Positions 54,818 to 64,000 of a stretch of 64,000 nucleotides of DNA are shown here, in pieces (within the stretch, counting starts at the first letter, position 1; each line of letters starts with the position of its first letter). Under the pieces are notes generated by a model that did no database searches, had not been told where the DNA came from, and worked only from the letters and a program-made list of their open reading frames with translations. The position numbers were made by a program, and so were the translations under genes. The stretch comes from Ferruginibacter sp. Its GTDB lineage: Bacteria > Bacteroidota > Bacteroidia > Chitinophagales > Chitinophagaceae. Location: assembly GCA_013141115.1 (NCBI GenBank), contig JABFRP010000003.1, positions 496,001 through 560,000 of the forward strand, given 5' to 3'.

Positions 54818-56497
54818 ATGAAAAATAAAATATTAAAATTTGTATTGCTGATGCTGCCTTTTTTTATCATATCCTGTAAAAAGAATTATTTACAGGATGG
54901 CAGTACAACAGAAGGGAATATTACCGAAGATCAGGTATGGGGTAATGACAGTTATACCAGGGGCTTTTTAAATAATGCCTACTTTACTGTACCATCAGGT
55001 TTTGATCTGGATGGTGATGGTGCAATGATGGCTTCGGGAACTGATGAAGCAGTAAACTCCAATGCCAACTCCTCTGTAAATATTTTTAATAACGGCACCT
55101 GGAGCCCGCTGCGTACCATTAATAATGTGTACAGCAATATGTACGATGGGTTGCGAAAAGTAAATTTGTTTTTAGATAATATTTCTACAGCAGTAATTAT
55201 TCCGGTAGCGGAATTAACTACAATGACAAATGCTGATACAGGTTTGGTGGCACAAGTAAAAAGATTAAAAGGCGAAGCTTTTTTTCTGCGTGCCATGTTT
55301 CATTTTGAATTGGTAGAACGTTACGGCGCAGTAACATTGGCTACAAAAGTTTTTGACAGAGAAGAAAATTTAAATCTTCCCCGCAATACTTACCAGGAAT
55401 GTGTGGACCAGATTGTTAAGGATTGCGACTCTGCTATTGCTTTGCTACCCACCTGGACGCAAACATGGAATACCACCAACCGTGGCAGGGCAACTAAAAC
55501 TGCAGCCATGGCACTTAAGTCTCGTATGTTATTGTATGCTGCAAGTCCGCTTTTTAATACTGCTAATGATGTAACTAAATGGCAGTTGGCCGCCAACGCT
55601 GCAAAAGTTTTGATTGATTCAAATAAGCATTCACTTATTACACCCTACATAAATATTTTTAATTACGGTGCTGCACAATATAATAACGAGGTGATTTTTG
55701 CAACACAGGCAACCAATAGAAATGATATTGAAACCAATAATGCACCTATAAGTTATGATGGTGCTAAAGGGCGTACCAATCCCATACAGGAATTTGTTGA
55801 TGCATTTGAAATGACCAATGGTAAACCAATTACTGATGTTACATCGGGGTACAATCCTGCCAATCCTTATAACCTCAGAGATCCACGCCTGGCATTGGTG
55901 GTAAACTACAATGGCCGCATATTTAAAAGCCGTGCAGTAGAAACTTTTGTTGGCGGGGCCGATGGTTTAAATAAAAATGTGAATGCTACTAAAACCGGGT
56001 ATTACATGCGCAAGTTTTTAAGCGAAGCAGTAACCTGGAACCAGGCATCCAATACCAATGCCCGTCGTCCGTGGGTAGTATTTCGCTATGCAGAAACTTT
56101 ATTGAATTATGCAGAAGCTTTAAGCGAAGCACAGGGGCCTGTGGCAGATGTATATAAATATGTAAATCTTGTTCGCCAGCGTACCGGCATTGCAATGCCG
56201 GCTTTACCTGCAGCATTAACAAAAGATCAGATGCGTACAAGGATACAAAACGAACGCCGTGTGGAATTATGTTTTGAAGGTCATCGTTTTTACGACGTAA
56301 GGCGCTGGAAACTGGGCGATACTTTTTTAAACAAACCTGTAACCGGAATGAATATTACTGTTAACACCAACGGTACATTAAACTTTACCCGTTTTCAGGT
56401 AGAAACAAGAAGTTTTGCAGATAAAAACTATTTGTTTCCTTTTTCTCAGAATGATGTGAACAGGCAGCCTGCATTAATTCAAAATCCCGGGTATTAA
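54818..56497 (+). CDS. SusD-like glycan-binding lipoprotein (second pair)
   Basis: A 559-residue lipoprotein. The signal ends MLPFFIISC with Cys near residue 20, then KKNYLQDGS. TPR-like RLKGEAFFLRAMFHFELVERYG and C-terminal RIQNERRVELCFEGHRFYDVRRWK match the SusD/RagB family. It follows the second SusC gene by 19 bases and forms the second receptor pair. It is clearly diverged from the first SusD, so the two pairs probably bind different oligosaccharides or different sizes (inference). Confidence 0.94.
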   Translation: MKNKILKFVLLMLPFFIISCKKNYLQDGSTTEGNITEDQVWGNDSYTRGFLNNAYFTVPSGFDLDGDGAMMASGTDEAVNSNANSSVNIFNNGTWSPLRTINNVYSNMYDGLRKVNLFLDNISTAVIIPVAELTTMTNADTGLVAQVKRLKGEAFFLRAMFHFELVERYGAVTLATKVFDREENLNLPRNTYQECVDQIVKDCDSAIALLPTWTQTWNTTNRGRATKTAAMALKSRMLLYAASPLFNTANDVTKWQLAANAAKVLIDSNKHSLITPYINIFNYGAAQYNNEVIFATQATNRNDIETNNAPISYDGAKGRTNPIQEFVDAFEMTNGKPITDVTSGYNPANPYNLRDPRLALVVNYNGRIFKSRAVETFVGGADGLNKNVNATKTGYYMRKFLSEAVTWNQASNTNARRPWVVFRYAETLLNYAEALSEAQGPVADVYKYVNLVRQRTGIAMPALPAALTKDQMRTRIQNERRVELCFEGHRFYDVRRWKLGDTFLNKPVTGMNITVNTNGTLNFTRFQVETRSFADKNYLFPFSQNDVNRQPALIQNPGY

Positions 56498-56523
56498 TTT
56501 ATCATCATTAAATAATGTGTACA

Positions 56524-57591
56524 ATGAAAAAGATATTTTTTTCTATAATAGCAATCAGTTTTTTCATAGCAGCATGTTCCAAAAAAAGCAGTACAGGCGG
56601 GGGAGCAGTAACCCCGCCCACTGTTATTGATACCAGCATGTATACAATGATGCCGTTTGCAGTGGGAGCATCGGTTAATATAAACCTGATGCAGAACAAC
56701 ACTAAGTATAATAGCGTAGTAAAAAAAGAATACAATAGCATTACTGCAGAAAATGCCATGAAGTTTGGCGCATTGCATCCATCAGCAAATACCTATAACT
56801 GGACGGATGCAGATTACCTTATAAATTTTGCACAGCTAAATAACAAACGTGTACATGGGCATACTTTAATCTGGTACACATCTTTACCATCGTGGGTAAC
56901 TAATTTTGTGGGCGACTCTGCTGCCTGGGAAAATTTACTGAAAACACATATTCAAACAGTGGTTACACATTTTAAAGGAAAGGTAGTATCGTGGGATGTA
57001 GTGAATGAAGATTTTGAAGACACTGGTGTTCCAAGAAATAGTATCTGGCGGCAAAAATTAGGTAACGATTATGTGGCCCGTTGTTTTCAATATGCTAACC
57101 AGGCCGATCCTGATGCATTATTATTTTATAATGATTACGGGCATGAGTACAGTGCGGCTAAACGAACAGCTATCATTGCAATGCTAAACGATTTTAAGGC
57201 CCGTGGTATTCCGGTACATGGTATTGGTATGCAATTTCATATTACTGTTGGCCAATCAGATGCCAATATTTCGGCAGCAATAAACACAGCGGCATCTACA
57301 GGCTTAAAAGTGCATATTTCCGAATTGGATATCAGGCTTAATGCAAGTGCAGTACAAGGACTTGCTTATACCAATGCAATGGGAGTGCAACAGGCAGCAA
57401 GATATAAATATGTGGTTAAAACGTATAAAGCTATACCCGCAAGTCAGCAATTTGGTATTACCACATGGAATGTTGGCGATGCAGATTCGTGGATACCAGG
57501 CTGGCAAGGTGCGCCAGACTGGCCTTTACCTTTTGATGCCAACTATTTGCGCAAGCCTGCTTATGCTGCCATAATTGATGGTGCAAAATAA
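56524..57591 (+). CDS. GH10 endo-beta-1,4-xylanase lipoprotein
   Basis: A 355-residue GH10 enzyme anchored as a lipoprotein (Cys18 in IAACSKK) with a short Ser/Gly linker. TIM-barrel motifs include HGHTLIWYTSLPSW (residues 111-124), WDVVNEDF with acid/base Glu162, and HISELDIR with nucleophile Glu267. Motifs TAENAMKFGALHP and WNVGDADSW complete the active site; the last replaces the usual WGVTDxxSW, consistent with family variation. It should cut beta-1,4-xylan at the cell surface for the SusCD pairs. The nearby ATG at 56515 would add only three residues. Confidence 0.95.
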   Translation: MKKIFFSIIAISFFIAACSKKSSTGGGAVTPPTVIDTSMYTMMPFAVGASVNINLMQNNTKYNSVVKKEYNSITAENAMKFGALHPSANTYNWTDADYLINFAQLNNKRVHGHTLIWYTSLPSWVTNFVGDSAAWENLLKTHIQTVVTHFKGKVVSWDVVNEDFEDTGVPRNSIWRQKLGNDYVARCFQYANQADPDALLFYNDYGHEYSAAKRTAIIAMLNDFKARGIPVHGIGMQFHITVGQSDANISAAINTAASTGLKVHISELDIRLNASAVQGLAYTNAMGVQQAARYKYVVKTYKAIPASQQFGITTWNVGDADSWIPGWQGAPDWPLPFDANYLRKPAYAAIIDGAK

Positions 57592-57715
57592 ATTTGCAAT
57601 TGTTTTGATTGACACGTTCCTTTACTTCTGGATATTACTTTTAAAAAAGTAAATAACCTGTTATGTCAAAAAAATTGGCAAGCATAAATTGAATCATAAA
57701 AAAGCAAACACGATC

Positions 57716-59557
57716 ATGTTTAAGCAAAATTCATTTTACAAAATTATTTTAATTGCTCTTGTACTTCTTGTAGCAGTTAATTTTCCGGGATTTTCACAAT
57801 CCTCTTTAATACAAAATATTTACGGCCGCACACATACCAGCCTTAACGGCCGATGGAATTACATTATCGATCCTTATGAAATGGGTTATTACGATTACCG
57901 TCACATGCCTTTCGATCAGTCAGCATCTGGCAAAGGCGGTTTTTATGATGATAGAAAACCGAAAGATAAAGGGGAATGGGTAGAGTATAATTTTGATCTT
58001 TCTCCTGCAATGAAAATACCGGGAGACTGGAATTCGCAGGCAGAAAAATTACAATTATATGAGGGCACCATCTGGTTACGCCAAAAATTTAATGCAGATC
58101 CTAAAGCAGATAAAAAATATTTTTTGTACTTCGGTGCAGTTAATTACGAAGCGCATGTTTATTTAAATGGAAAAAAATTAGGTACTCATAAAGGTGGCTT
58201 TACACCGTTTCAATTTGAAGTAACCGGCAAATTACTTAAAGGAGAAAACTTTGTAGTAGTTAAGGCAGATAATAAACGTTTTCAGGATGAGATACCTACA
58301 GTAAATACAGATTGGTGGAATTATGGTGGAATAACAAGAGATGTATTGCTGGCAGAAATGCCCGCCTCTTATATTGAAGATTATAAAGTACAACTTGCAA
58401 AAGGAAACATGAATAAGATGGAAGGTTTTGTTCAATTGGCCGGTGCAGATAAAGTGCAAAGTATTATCATCAATATTCCCGAAGCTGGTATAAAGCAAAC
58501 TGTAACTACAGATGCTACCGGAAGAGCCAGCTTTGATTTTGCAATAAAAAAACTCAATTACTGGTCGCCGGAAAATCCTAAACTGTATGCAGTGGAAATT
58601 GCAGCAGCATCAGATAAAGTAACCGATAAAATTGGTTTTCGCACTATTGAAACAAAAGGGCAGGATATTTTATTAAATGGTAAATCAATTTTTTTGCGTG
58701 GTATTTGTATGCATGATGAAAACCCTTTGATACCGGGAAGATTAAGAGGCGAAGGAGATATGCGTATGATGTTGCAATGGGCAAAAGAAATGAATTGCAA
58801 TTATGTTAGGCTGGCACATTATCCGCATAGCGAAACAATGGTAAGGCTTGCCGATGAAATGGGCTTGCTGGTTTGGGCAGAAGTGCCTGTGTACTGGACG
58901 ATCTCCTGGCTTAATGAAGCAACTTATCAAAATGCAGAAAAGCAGTTGAGTGATTTAATGACAAGAGATAAAAATCGTTCCAGCGTAATCGTTTGGTCCA
59001 TCGGTAATGAAACGCCTATCAGCGAACCAAGAAACATTTTTATGGGTAAACTGGCGGCTACAGCCCGTTTGCTGGATAATACAAGATTGGTAGCAGCAGC
59101 ATTGGAAATACATCGCAAGGGAAATGATGTGGTAGTGGAAGATCCACTGGGAGAAAAATTAGACCTGGTTAGTTTTAATGAATATGCAGGCTGGTACTGG
59201 AGCAGCACAAAAGATATGTTGAATTATAAATTTGATATTAAGTTTAATAAGCCGGTGGTAATAACAGAATTTGGTGCCGATGCACTGGGTGGTTATCATG
59301 CGGATGAAGAAACAAGATGGAGCGAAGAATACCAGGACCTGTTATTTAAAAATCAATTTACTATGCTTACTGCCATACCCGGTTTGCGTGGGATGACGCC
59401 GTGGATACTGGTTGATTTTCGTTCGCCACGTCGCCAGCATCCTTACTTTCAGGATTTTTGGAACCGTAAAGGATTAATATCCGAAACAGGGAAAAAGAAA
59501 AAAGCATTTTACACAGTTAAAAGTTTTTATGATGAAATGCAGCTTAAGTACAAATAA
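57716..59557 (+). CDS. GH2 beta-glycosidase
   Basis: A 613-residue secreted GH2 enzyme. After the signal peptide (cleavage near GFS) come a jelly-roll sugar-binding domain (LNGRWNYIIDPYEMG, TIWLRQKF, AHVYLNGKKLGTHKGGFTPF), an immunoglobulin-like domain and a TIM barrel. The acid/base is Glu432 (SIGNETP) and the nucleophile Glu518 (VITEFGADA). The domain pattern is closest to beta-glucuronidase/beta-galactosidase branches. An upstream in-frame TTG is unlikely as the start. The next gene begins 29 bases inside this one, pointing to translational coupling. Confidence 0.92.
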   Translation: MFKQNSFYKIILIALVLLVAVNFPGFSQSSLIQNIYGRTHTSLNGRWNYIIDPYEMGYYDYRHMPFDQSASGKGGFYDDRKPKDKGEWVEYNFDLSPAMKIPGDWNSQAEKLQLYEGTIWLRQKFNADPKADKKYFLYFGAVNYEAHVYLNGKKLGTHKGGFTPFQFEVTGKLLKGENFVVVKADNKRFQDEIPTVNTDWWNYGGITRDVLLAEMPASYIEDYKVQLAKGNMNKMEGFVQLAGADKVQSIIINIPEAGIKQTVTTDATGRASFDFAIKKLNYWSPENPKLYAVEIAAASDKVTDKIGFRTIETKGQDILLNGKSIFLRGICMHDENPLIPGRLRGEGDMRMMLQWAKEMNCNYVRLAHYPHSETMVRLADEMGLLVWAEVPVYWTISWLNEATYQNAEKQLSDLMTRDKNRSSVIVWSIGNETPISEPRNIFMGKLAATARLLDNTRLVAAALEIHRKGNDVVVEDPLGEKLDLVSFNEYAGWYWSSTKDMLNYKFDIKFNKPVVITEFGADALGGYHADEETRWSEEYQDLLFKNQFTMLTAIPGLRGMTPWILVDFRSPRRQHPYFQDFWNRKGLISETGKKKKAFYTVKSFYDEMQLKYK

Positions 59558-60983
59558 AATTAAAAAGCAAACAGGAATAGTTTTTTTTGTTTTGTTGTTA
59601 ACAGGCTCCTCTTTAAAAATAATTGCACAGCCGGTAAACGAATATTCTCTTAAGGTAGAATCGATGGTGGCCAACAGCGAAAAGAAAACTTACGGACAAT
59701 GGAAATGGTATAATACCAGAACTATACAAACATTAAACGGGTTTAAAAATACTGCTGTAATTAAAACCGATAAATATGGTGGCGGAACAGACAGGAAATT
59801 TAAAGCCACCGGTTTTTTTTATTCGGCTAAAATAAATAATCGCTGGTGGATAATTGATCCTGATGGATATTGTATGATCAATATTGCATTGAATAATGTA
59901 GCAACAGCAGCATCCGACAGCAGCCTGCAATTAATGCAGCAAAAGTATGGTGATAAAAAAAACTGGGCAGCCAATACTAAATCTTTAATGAGTGAACTTG
60001 GTTTTAATGCGCTGGGTGCATGGTCGGATAATCCATCTTTTTTGCAATTGAAAGAACAAGAGGCAAAACCATTTTCATATACCATCATCAAAGGTTTTAT
60101 GAGTGATTATGGCAGAAAAAAAGGAGAGACCTATCAACTGCCCGGCCACACCGGTTATCCTGATAATACCATTTTTGTTTTTGATACCGCATTTGTATCT
60201 TTTTGCGATGAGTATGCTAAACAACTTGCTGCGACAAAAGATGATAAAAATTTATTTGGCTATTTTTCTGATAATGAAATGCCTTTTCAGCGTTTATCGT
60301 TAGACAGGTATCTGGCTAAAAAAGATACCGCTGATGAAGGCTGTATTGCAGCAAAAAACTGGTTGCAAAATAAAAATATACAGGTAAAAGAAATTACTGA
60401 TAAAGAAAGAAATGAATTTTTAGGGCTGATGGCCGAACGGTATTATTCCATCGTTTCAAAAGCTATAAAAAAATACGACCCCAATCATTTATACCTCGGC
60501 AGTCGCTTTCATTCTTACGAAAAAAAGGTAGCGGAAGTATTTAATGCCGCAGGAAAATATGTGGATGTAATTGCTGTAAATTATTACCGGGAGTGGACAC
60601 CGTTGCAGGAAGATGTAATTAACTGGGAAGCATGGAGCGGCAAGCCTTTTATTATTACCGAATGGTACACTAAAGGCGAAGATAGCGGTATGCCCAACTA
60701 TTCCGGTGCCGGCTGGATTGTTCGCACACAAAAAGACCGTGGTTTATTCTATCAGAATTTTACACTGGCATTATTAGAATCAAAAAATTGCGTGGGCTTT
60801 CATTGGTTTAAATACCAGGATAATGATCCGTCTAATTTAAAAACAGATCCCTCCAACAGAGATGCCAATAAAGGAATTGTAAAACTGGATTATACTTTAT
60901 ACAGCGATCTTACCGATAAAATGAAAGCGCTGAATACCAATGTATATTCACTGATTGATTTTTTTGATGCCCGTAAAAAATAA
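59529..60983 (+). CDS. Clan GH-A glycosidase, agarase-like (GH50/GH86-like)
   Basis: A 484-residue secreted protein (signal core GIVFFVLLLTGSSLKIIA). The C-terminal TIM barrel shows YFSDNEMPF with candidate acid/base Glu250 and IITEWYTKGEDSG with candidate nucleophile Glu378, plus GFHWFKYQDND near the end. It resembles proteins annotated as beta-agarase in Bacteroidota, but this does not prove agarose activity. Within a xylanase locus a beta-galactoside or beta-glucuronoside target on plant glycan is equally plausible. It overlaps the GH2 gene end by 29 bases. Confidence 0.7.
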   Translation: MMKCSLSTNKIKKQTGIVFFVLLLTGSSLKIIAQPVNEYSLKVESMVANSEKKTYGQWKWYNTRTIQTLNGFKNTAVIKTDKYGGGTDRKFKATGFFYSAKINNRWWIIDPDGYCMINIALNNVATAASDSSLQLMQQKYGDKKNWAANTKSLMSELGFNALGAWSDNPSFLQLKEQEAKPFSYTIIKGFMSDYGRKKGETYQLPGHTGYPDNTIFVFDTAFVSFCDEYAKQLAATKDDKNLFGYFSDNEMPFQRLSLDRYLAKKDTADEGCIAAKNWLQNKNIQVKEITDKERNEFLGLMAERYYSIVSKAIKKYDPNHLYLGSRFHSYEKKVAEVFNAAGKYVDVIAVNYYREWTPLQEDVINWEAWSGKPFIITEWYTKGEDSGMPNYSGAGWIVRTQKDRGLFYQNFTLALLESKNCVGFHWFKYQDNDPSNLKTDPSNRDANKGIVKLDYTLYSDLTDKMKALNTNVYSLIDFFDARKK

Positions 60984-61018
60984 AATACTAATTGTTTTCT
61001 ACTTAACAGGTTTATAAA

Positions 61019-63220
61019 ATGAATTGCATTAAATGTATTGTATTGCCAATGGCACTGTTACCATTAATGGTTGCCGCACAAAAAATTTCTCCTGTTTATA
61101 AAGATAAAAATGCGCCTGTGGAAAAGCGTATTGATGATCTGCTGAAGCGGATGACGCTGGAAGAAAAAATTTTGCAAACCAACCAATGGACTTACGGCAA
61201 AAATGCAAATGCTAATAATATTGAGGCCAGCAAAAAAGCAGTAAGGCCAGAAATTGGGTCACTCATTTACCGCAGTATCAATCCTGTTTACCGCAATGAT
61301 ATTATGCGTAAGGCAATGGAAGAATCCCGTTTGGGCATTCCTGTTTTAATGGGCTTTGATGTGATACATGGTTACAGAACGGTGTATCCTATTCCTTTGG
61401 CACAGGCCTGCTCGTGGAATAGAAATTTAGTAACACAGGCTTGTGCAGTAGCAGCAAAAGAATCAAGATTGTCTGGCGTGGATTGGACCTTTTCTCCAAT
61501 GATTGATGTGGCCCGTGATGCCCGGTGGGGAAGAGTTGCAGAAGGTTACGGAGAAGATAGCTATGCTAATGCCGAATTTTCTGTTGCTTCTGTAAAAGGA
61601 TACCAGGGCAAAAAATTATCGGATTCATTTTCTATTGCAGCATGTTTAAAACATTATATCGGGTACAGTTTATCCGAAGGTGGAAGGGATTATCGCTACG
61701 CCGATGTATCTGCACAAACCATGTGGGAAACATTTATGCCGCCTTACGAAGCTGGTGTAAAAGCCGGCGCCGCAACATTAATGAGTGGCTTTAATGATAT
61801 TAGCGGCACACCAGCGTCTGCTAATTATTATACACTTACCCAAATTTTAAAACAACGCTGGAAGCATGATGGCTTTGTAGTTTCTGATTGGGGCTCGGTA
61901 GAAAACCTGATACCACAAGGTTTTGCAAAGGATAAAAAAGACGCTACATTAAAATCATTTATGGCTGGTGTGGAAATGGATATGGTAGATAATGTGTAAG
62001 TAGAAAATTTACCGCAACTGGTAAAGGAAAATAAAATACCTGTAAGTAAGATCGATGAAGCGGTAAGAAGAATTTTAAGAATAAAATTTCGTTTGGGATT
62101 ATTTGACCAGCCTTATGTTGTAGAACTATCGGAAAAGGATCGCTACTATCAACCGGAGAGTATGGCCATTGCAGCAAAGCTTGCAGAGGAATCGATGGTG
62201 CTGCTGAAAAATAATAATCAAACATTGCCTTTATCAAATGATGTTAAACAAATTGCATTGATTGGCCCGATGGTAAAAGATAGTGTGAATTTAATGGGCT
62301 CATGGGAAGGCCAGGGTATTGCATCATCTGTAGAAGCATTATTTAGTGGTTTTGAAAAAGAGTTTGCCAACAAAGCAGTCTTAAATTATGCAAAGGGCTG
62401 CGATTTTGAAGGCACCAATGAAAGCGGATTTGAAGAAGCCATTGTTGCTGCACAAAAATCGGATGTTATTGTTTTGTGTATGGGAGAAATGAAAAAATGG
62501 AGTGGCAAAAATGCAACACGATCTACCATTGCATTGCCGGCTATACAAGAAAAATTAGTGGCAGCATTAAAGAAAACCGGTAAGTCAATTGTATTAATAT
62601 TGTCTAATGGCCGGCCTTTGGAGCTGGGTAATTTAGAAGTACTGTCTGATGCTATTTTAGAAATATGGCAGCCGGGTATTGCCGGTGGTACACCTGTGGC
62701 AGGTTTAGTTTCGGGCCGCTTGAATCCTTCAGGAAAATTAGCCATTACATTCCCATTAGCAACAGGGCAGATTCCCACTTATTACAACATGCGCCAATCT
62801 GCAAGGCCAAAATTGGGCGGCTACCAGGATATTGCTACCGAACCAAAATATTGGTTTGGCCACGGTTTAAGTTATACGAGTTTCTCTTATGGAAAAGTTA
62901 TGCTTTCTGACAGCGTGATCAAGAAAAATAAAAAAATAATTGCACAAGTTGAAATAACCAATACCGGTGTAAGGGATGGTAAAGAAACGGCATTATGGTT
63001 TATTGCCGATCCTGTTGCATCTATTACAAGGCCAATGAAGGAATTAAAATATTTTGAGAAAATGGAATTGAAAGCGGGAGAGAAGAAAGTTTTTAAATTT
63101 GAAATTGATCCAATGCGTGACTTGAGTTTTCCTGATGCAAATGGTATACGGCATTTGGAAGCCGGCGATTTTTACTTAATGATCAATAACCAAAAAGTTA
63201 AGTTTGTATTGGTAGATTAA
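61019..63220 (+). pseudogene. GH3 beta-glycosidase interrupted by in-frame TAA
   Basis: A frame of 734 codons with a TAA at codon 327 (61997-61999). The first part has a signal peptide (MALLPLMVAAQ), the GH3 N-terminal TIM barrel with Lys211-His212 and nucleophile Asp290 in VVSDWGS. Right after MDMVDNV the stop appears; the frame then continues VENLPQLVKENKIPVSKIDEA into the alpha/beta and fibronectin-like domains (GHGLSYTSFSYG). Relatives carry Tyr at this position. Beta-glucosidase or beta-xylosidase activity would be expected of the intact gene. It is the last plus-strand gene of the locus. Confidence 0.88.
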
Positions 63221-63281
63221 ACACTATTATCTTTTAATTTGCTGCAATTAAGCCGAAGGGAATTCAGGGGCAGTATAAAAA

Positions 63282-64000
63282 TTACCAGCGCATTAATTTT
63301 TTCAAATAGGCAGTAAGCTCTGCTGCAATAAGCTGATGTTCGTTCAGATCAGGATGATAATCGCAACCGCTGGTAAAAGAGCGGCTGAAAAAATATTTGC
63401 TGACCTTTTTATCTTTTTGCTTGTTAAAAAAATGCACCACTGCAGTAATTTGATTTTTTAAAACTGCCTTTAGTTTTTCATCTGCCATGGGGCTGGTTAG
63501 TAAAACGATTTTTGCTTTAGGGTAATGGCCTCTCAATTGTTTTACAAAATCAATATTGGCATTGCAAAACACAACGGAATCCTGTATGCCATCATTTTGC
63601 CCCAAACAAACAGTAACCACATCTGGCTGGTATTTTTTAAAATTCCATTGCACAGAGTCGCCACGCATATCAATTTTATCAAACACGGGCGGCATAATAA
63701 TATTCATATTGCAGCAACTGTGCATTAAGCCAATACCAGATACAGCACTAAGGTGCCATTGTGCATTTAATATTCTTGCAGTTACGGGGCCATAAGCCAT
63801 ATAAGCATTGTGCTGATCGTGCCAAACACCTTTGCCGCAATCAATTTCACTCTTGTCGCTTCCGGTGCCACAGGTAATAGAGTTGCCAATAAATTCAATT
63901 TTTCTTTTAGGTTTGGGTTGTGGTTTTACCAGGTAATCGCAATACACACCGGCAAATTCAATATAACCAATATTCGACTCTGTGTTTTTACAAATAGTAA
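63282..64000 (-). CDS. CE2-like SGNH carbohydrate esterase, N-terminus outside window
   Basis: The frame is open to the right edge (codons to 63998), so the first part lies beyond the window. The visible 239 residues begin with the end of a jelly-roll domain (NIGYIEFAGVYCDYL). They then show the SGNH fold of CE2: FIGNSITCGTG (block I serine), CLGQNDG (block III) and CDYHPDLNEHQLIAAEL (block V Asp/His). CE2 enzymes remove O-acetyl groups from xylan or glucomannan. It points toward the GH3 gene in convergent orientation, so it is probably a separate transcription unit of the same locus. Confidence 0.82.
   Translation of the reverse strand, partial: TICKNTESNIGYIEFAGVYCDYLVKPQPKPKRKIEFIGNSITCGTGSDKSEIDCGKGVWHDQHNAYMAYGPVTARILNAQWHLSAVSGIGLMHSCCNMNIIMPPVFDKIDMRGDSVQWNFKKYQPDVVTVCLGQNDGIQDSVVFCNANIDFVKQLRGHYPKAKIVLLTSPMADEKLKAVLKNQITAVVHFFNKQKDKKVSKYFFSRSFTSGCDYHPDLNEHQLIAAELTAYLKKLMRW

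Noticed and set aside
49711..61999. Global reassignment of TAA to Tyr
   Set aside because: Most genes here, including six permeases ending RTE, stop at TAA with a correct family length, so TAA is a normal stop.
1..64000. CRISPR arrays, tRNA or rRNA genes, transposases, prophage
   Set aside because: No regular spaced repeats, cloverleaf-like sequence, rRNA core sequence, integrase or transposase was seen on reading either strand.

Overview
The window comes from a member of the Bacteroidota, most likely a Chitinophagaceae-type soil or freshwater saprophyte. This is inferred from AT-rich DNA, two SusC/SusD pairs, an ECF sigma/FecR pair, 800-residue FtsX-type permeases, many secreted glycoside hydrolases and short intergenic repeats typical of that group. 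No rRNA, tRNA, CRISPR array or insertion sequence was seen.

Layout. (1) 1-2940: three secreted carbohydrate-active genes: a BNR-type beta-propeller protein cut by the window edge, a GH88 unsaturated glucuronyl hydrolase and a GH43-like propeller protein. (2) 3025-9416: a transglutaminase-like exported protein; a minus-strand operon (DoxX-like membrane protein, DUF2071 gene broken by three homopolymer indels, SAM methyltransferase, small membrane protein); a DnaQ-like exonuclease fused to WG repeats; and an MFS transporter. (3) 9748-19210: a plus-strand fucose/pectin block: GH28, GH95, FucP symporter, mutarotase, then SDR, FAH-family hydrolase, lactonase and zinc dehydrogenase. These supply a non-phosphorylating L-fucose route to pyruvate and lactate, except that no fuconate dehydratase gene is in the window. 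(4) 19295-44314: an XRE/S24 regulator, a histidine kinase/sigma54 response regulator pair, and divergently a long export locus: HlyD-type adaptor, small exported Cys protein, ABC ATPase, seven tandem MacB/FtsX-like permeases, second ATPase, TolC-like channel. Two 17-bp direct repeats upstream of the adaptor gene are likely regulator sites. (5) 44599-64000: a polysaccharide utilization locus with ECF sigma factor, FecR anti-sigma, SusC/SusD twice, GH10 xylanase, GH2, an agarase-like clan GH-A enzyme, GH3, and a convergent CE2-like esterase cut by the right edge. Xylan or another acetylated plant polysaccharide is the probable substrate.

In the last locus the first SusC gene and the GH3 gene each carry one in-frame TAA, while the remainder of the frame stays open and conserved. 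In both, tyrosine is the likely original residue.

The most unusual single gene is the exonuclease-WG fusion at 6446-8116, whose C-terminus (ADDLPF) looks like the SSB acidic tip. The most unusual architecture is the seven-permease array.
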